DNA of 64,000 nt from DATFDN01 sp963818725 (GTDB lineage: Bacteria > Pseudomonadota > Alphaproteobacteria > Acetobacterales > Acetobacteraceae). The stretch covers positions 310,001 to 374,000 of the forward strand of contig CAWFTU010000018.1 of the NCBI GenBank assembly GCA_963818725.1. The letters are read 5' to 3'. Of the stretch, positions 63,661 to 64,000 are shown in pieces; position 1 is the first letter of the stretch, and the number at the start of each line of letters is the position of its first letter. A program made the position numbers and the translations under genes. The notes under the pieces were generated by a model. It did no database searches and was not told the DNA's origin. It saw only the letters and a program-made list of their open reading frames with translations.

Positions 63661-64000
63661 TGTGGACCAAGGCGCATCGGGTCCGCCACGAGGCGGGCCT
63701 GAAGGAGGAGGCGGGCCTGAAGGAGATGGTGTCGGGCTGTGCGGTCGAGGAGATGGCGCGGTGCTGGAGCGGGCCGACCCGCCGCGCAGCGGGCGCGTAA
63801 CGCCGACTTTGCCGGTGGTCAGCGCGATCGCTTGGCACCTTCGGGTGGGTGGAAGCTGGCGGGCGCTGCCGGGTGGGTTCCCGGCGTGGCGGACGGTATA
63901 TGGCTGGTTCCGCCGCTGGCTGGCACTCGGGCTGTTCGACCGCCTGCTATGCGACATCGCGCGCCTGCGGCGCCGGGCGGCGGGACGCAGGGCGGAGCCC
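63661..64000 (+). pseudogene. IS5 family transposase, N-terminal part, frameshifted, runs off the window
   Basis: MWTKAHRVRHEAGLKEEAGL KEMVSGCAVEEMAR with an 18-bp tandem duplication (EAGLKE twice), then a one-base loss near 63762. In the next frame LERADPPRSGRVTPTLPVVS, AIAWHLRVGGSWRALPGGFP and AWRTVYGWFRRWLALGLFDR follow, the usual N-terminal domain of IS5-type transposases. The catalytic domain lies outside the window. Confidence 0.7.

Overview
This is a GC-rich (about 65-70%) alphaproteobacterial window, most likely from the Rhodospirillales/Acetobacteraceae. That placement is inferred from a GcrA-type cell-cycle regulator at the left edge, the transposase types, and a RepA of the kind found on acetic-acid-bacteria plasmids. 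It is an accessory region, probably plasmid or plasmid-derived. More than twenty insertion sequences or IS remnants (IS3, IS5, IS6, IS21, IS66, IS91, IS110, IS481, IS630, IS982, IS1182, IS1380, IS4-like, ISKra4) surround small groups of ordinary genes. Many of those genes are truncated or carry a single-base frameshift. I saw no tRNA, rRNA or CRISPR array, but I did not search exhaustively.

Layout. 0-3 kb: partial gcrA and an IS3 element. 3-9 kb: a segment bounded by a 200-bp AT-rich inverted repeat, holding an exported protein, a TPR protein, IS630 and a broken IS3. 9-10.4 kb: single-ORF IS66. 10.5-13.6 kb: a tightly overlapping leftward operon (2OG-Fe(II) oxygenase, frameshifted unknown gene, two glycosyltransferase-like genes). 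13.8-17 kb: a defence-like patch with a TIR-like effector, a deleted tyrosine recombinase and a Cas4-like fragment cut by IS5. 17-20 kb: plasmid repA split by IS481. 19.7-23.3 kb: three 126-bp MITEs around IS1380 and IS110. 23.5-26 kb: classical IS66. 26-32 kb: resolvase, SWIM protein, Spy/CpxP-like protein and small fragments. 32-36.7 kb: ISKra4, IS982 remnant, HTH-citrate synthase, GFA protein. 36.7-47.5 kb: second single-ORF IS66, IS4-like, two IS91-type elements and an orphan IS66. 47.6-54.7 kb: Pif1-like helicase, IS21, decayed IS21, TauE/SafE transporter. 54.8-58.8 kb: IS6 fragments, palindromes, radical SAM gene with a 59-aa ORF upstream, resolvase. 58.7-64 kb: nested IS110s, IS1182, partial IS5.

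The most interesting signal is a family of 50-55-bp hairpin elements inserted inside transposase genes. I found eight occurrences at seven different host sites (IS5, classical IS66 tnpC, IS4-like, two IS110s, IS1182, and a single-ORF IS66 present twice). All lie in the sense orientation. All share ends close to CGGAG/CGAGGGG, an AAGGTTCC entry and a 9-12-bp stem whose sequence varies while pairing is kept, including G-U pairs that work only in the sense RNA. Removing the hairpin restores a consensus transposase frame every time. Some insertions are in frame, some shift the frame and one carries an in-frame stop. They resemble Rickettsia palindromic elements or translational-bypass inserts, but I cannot assign them to a named family.
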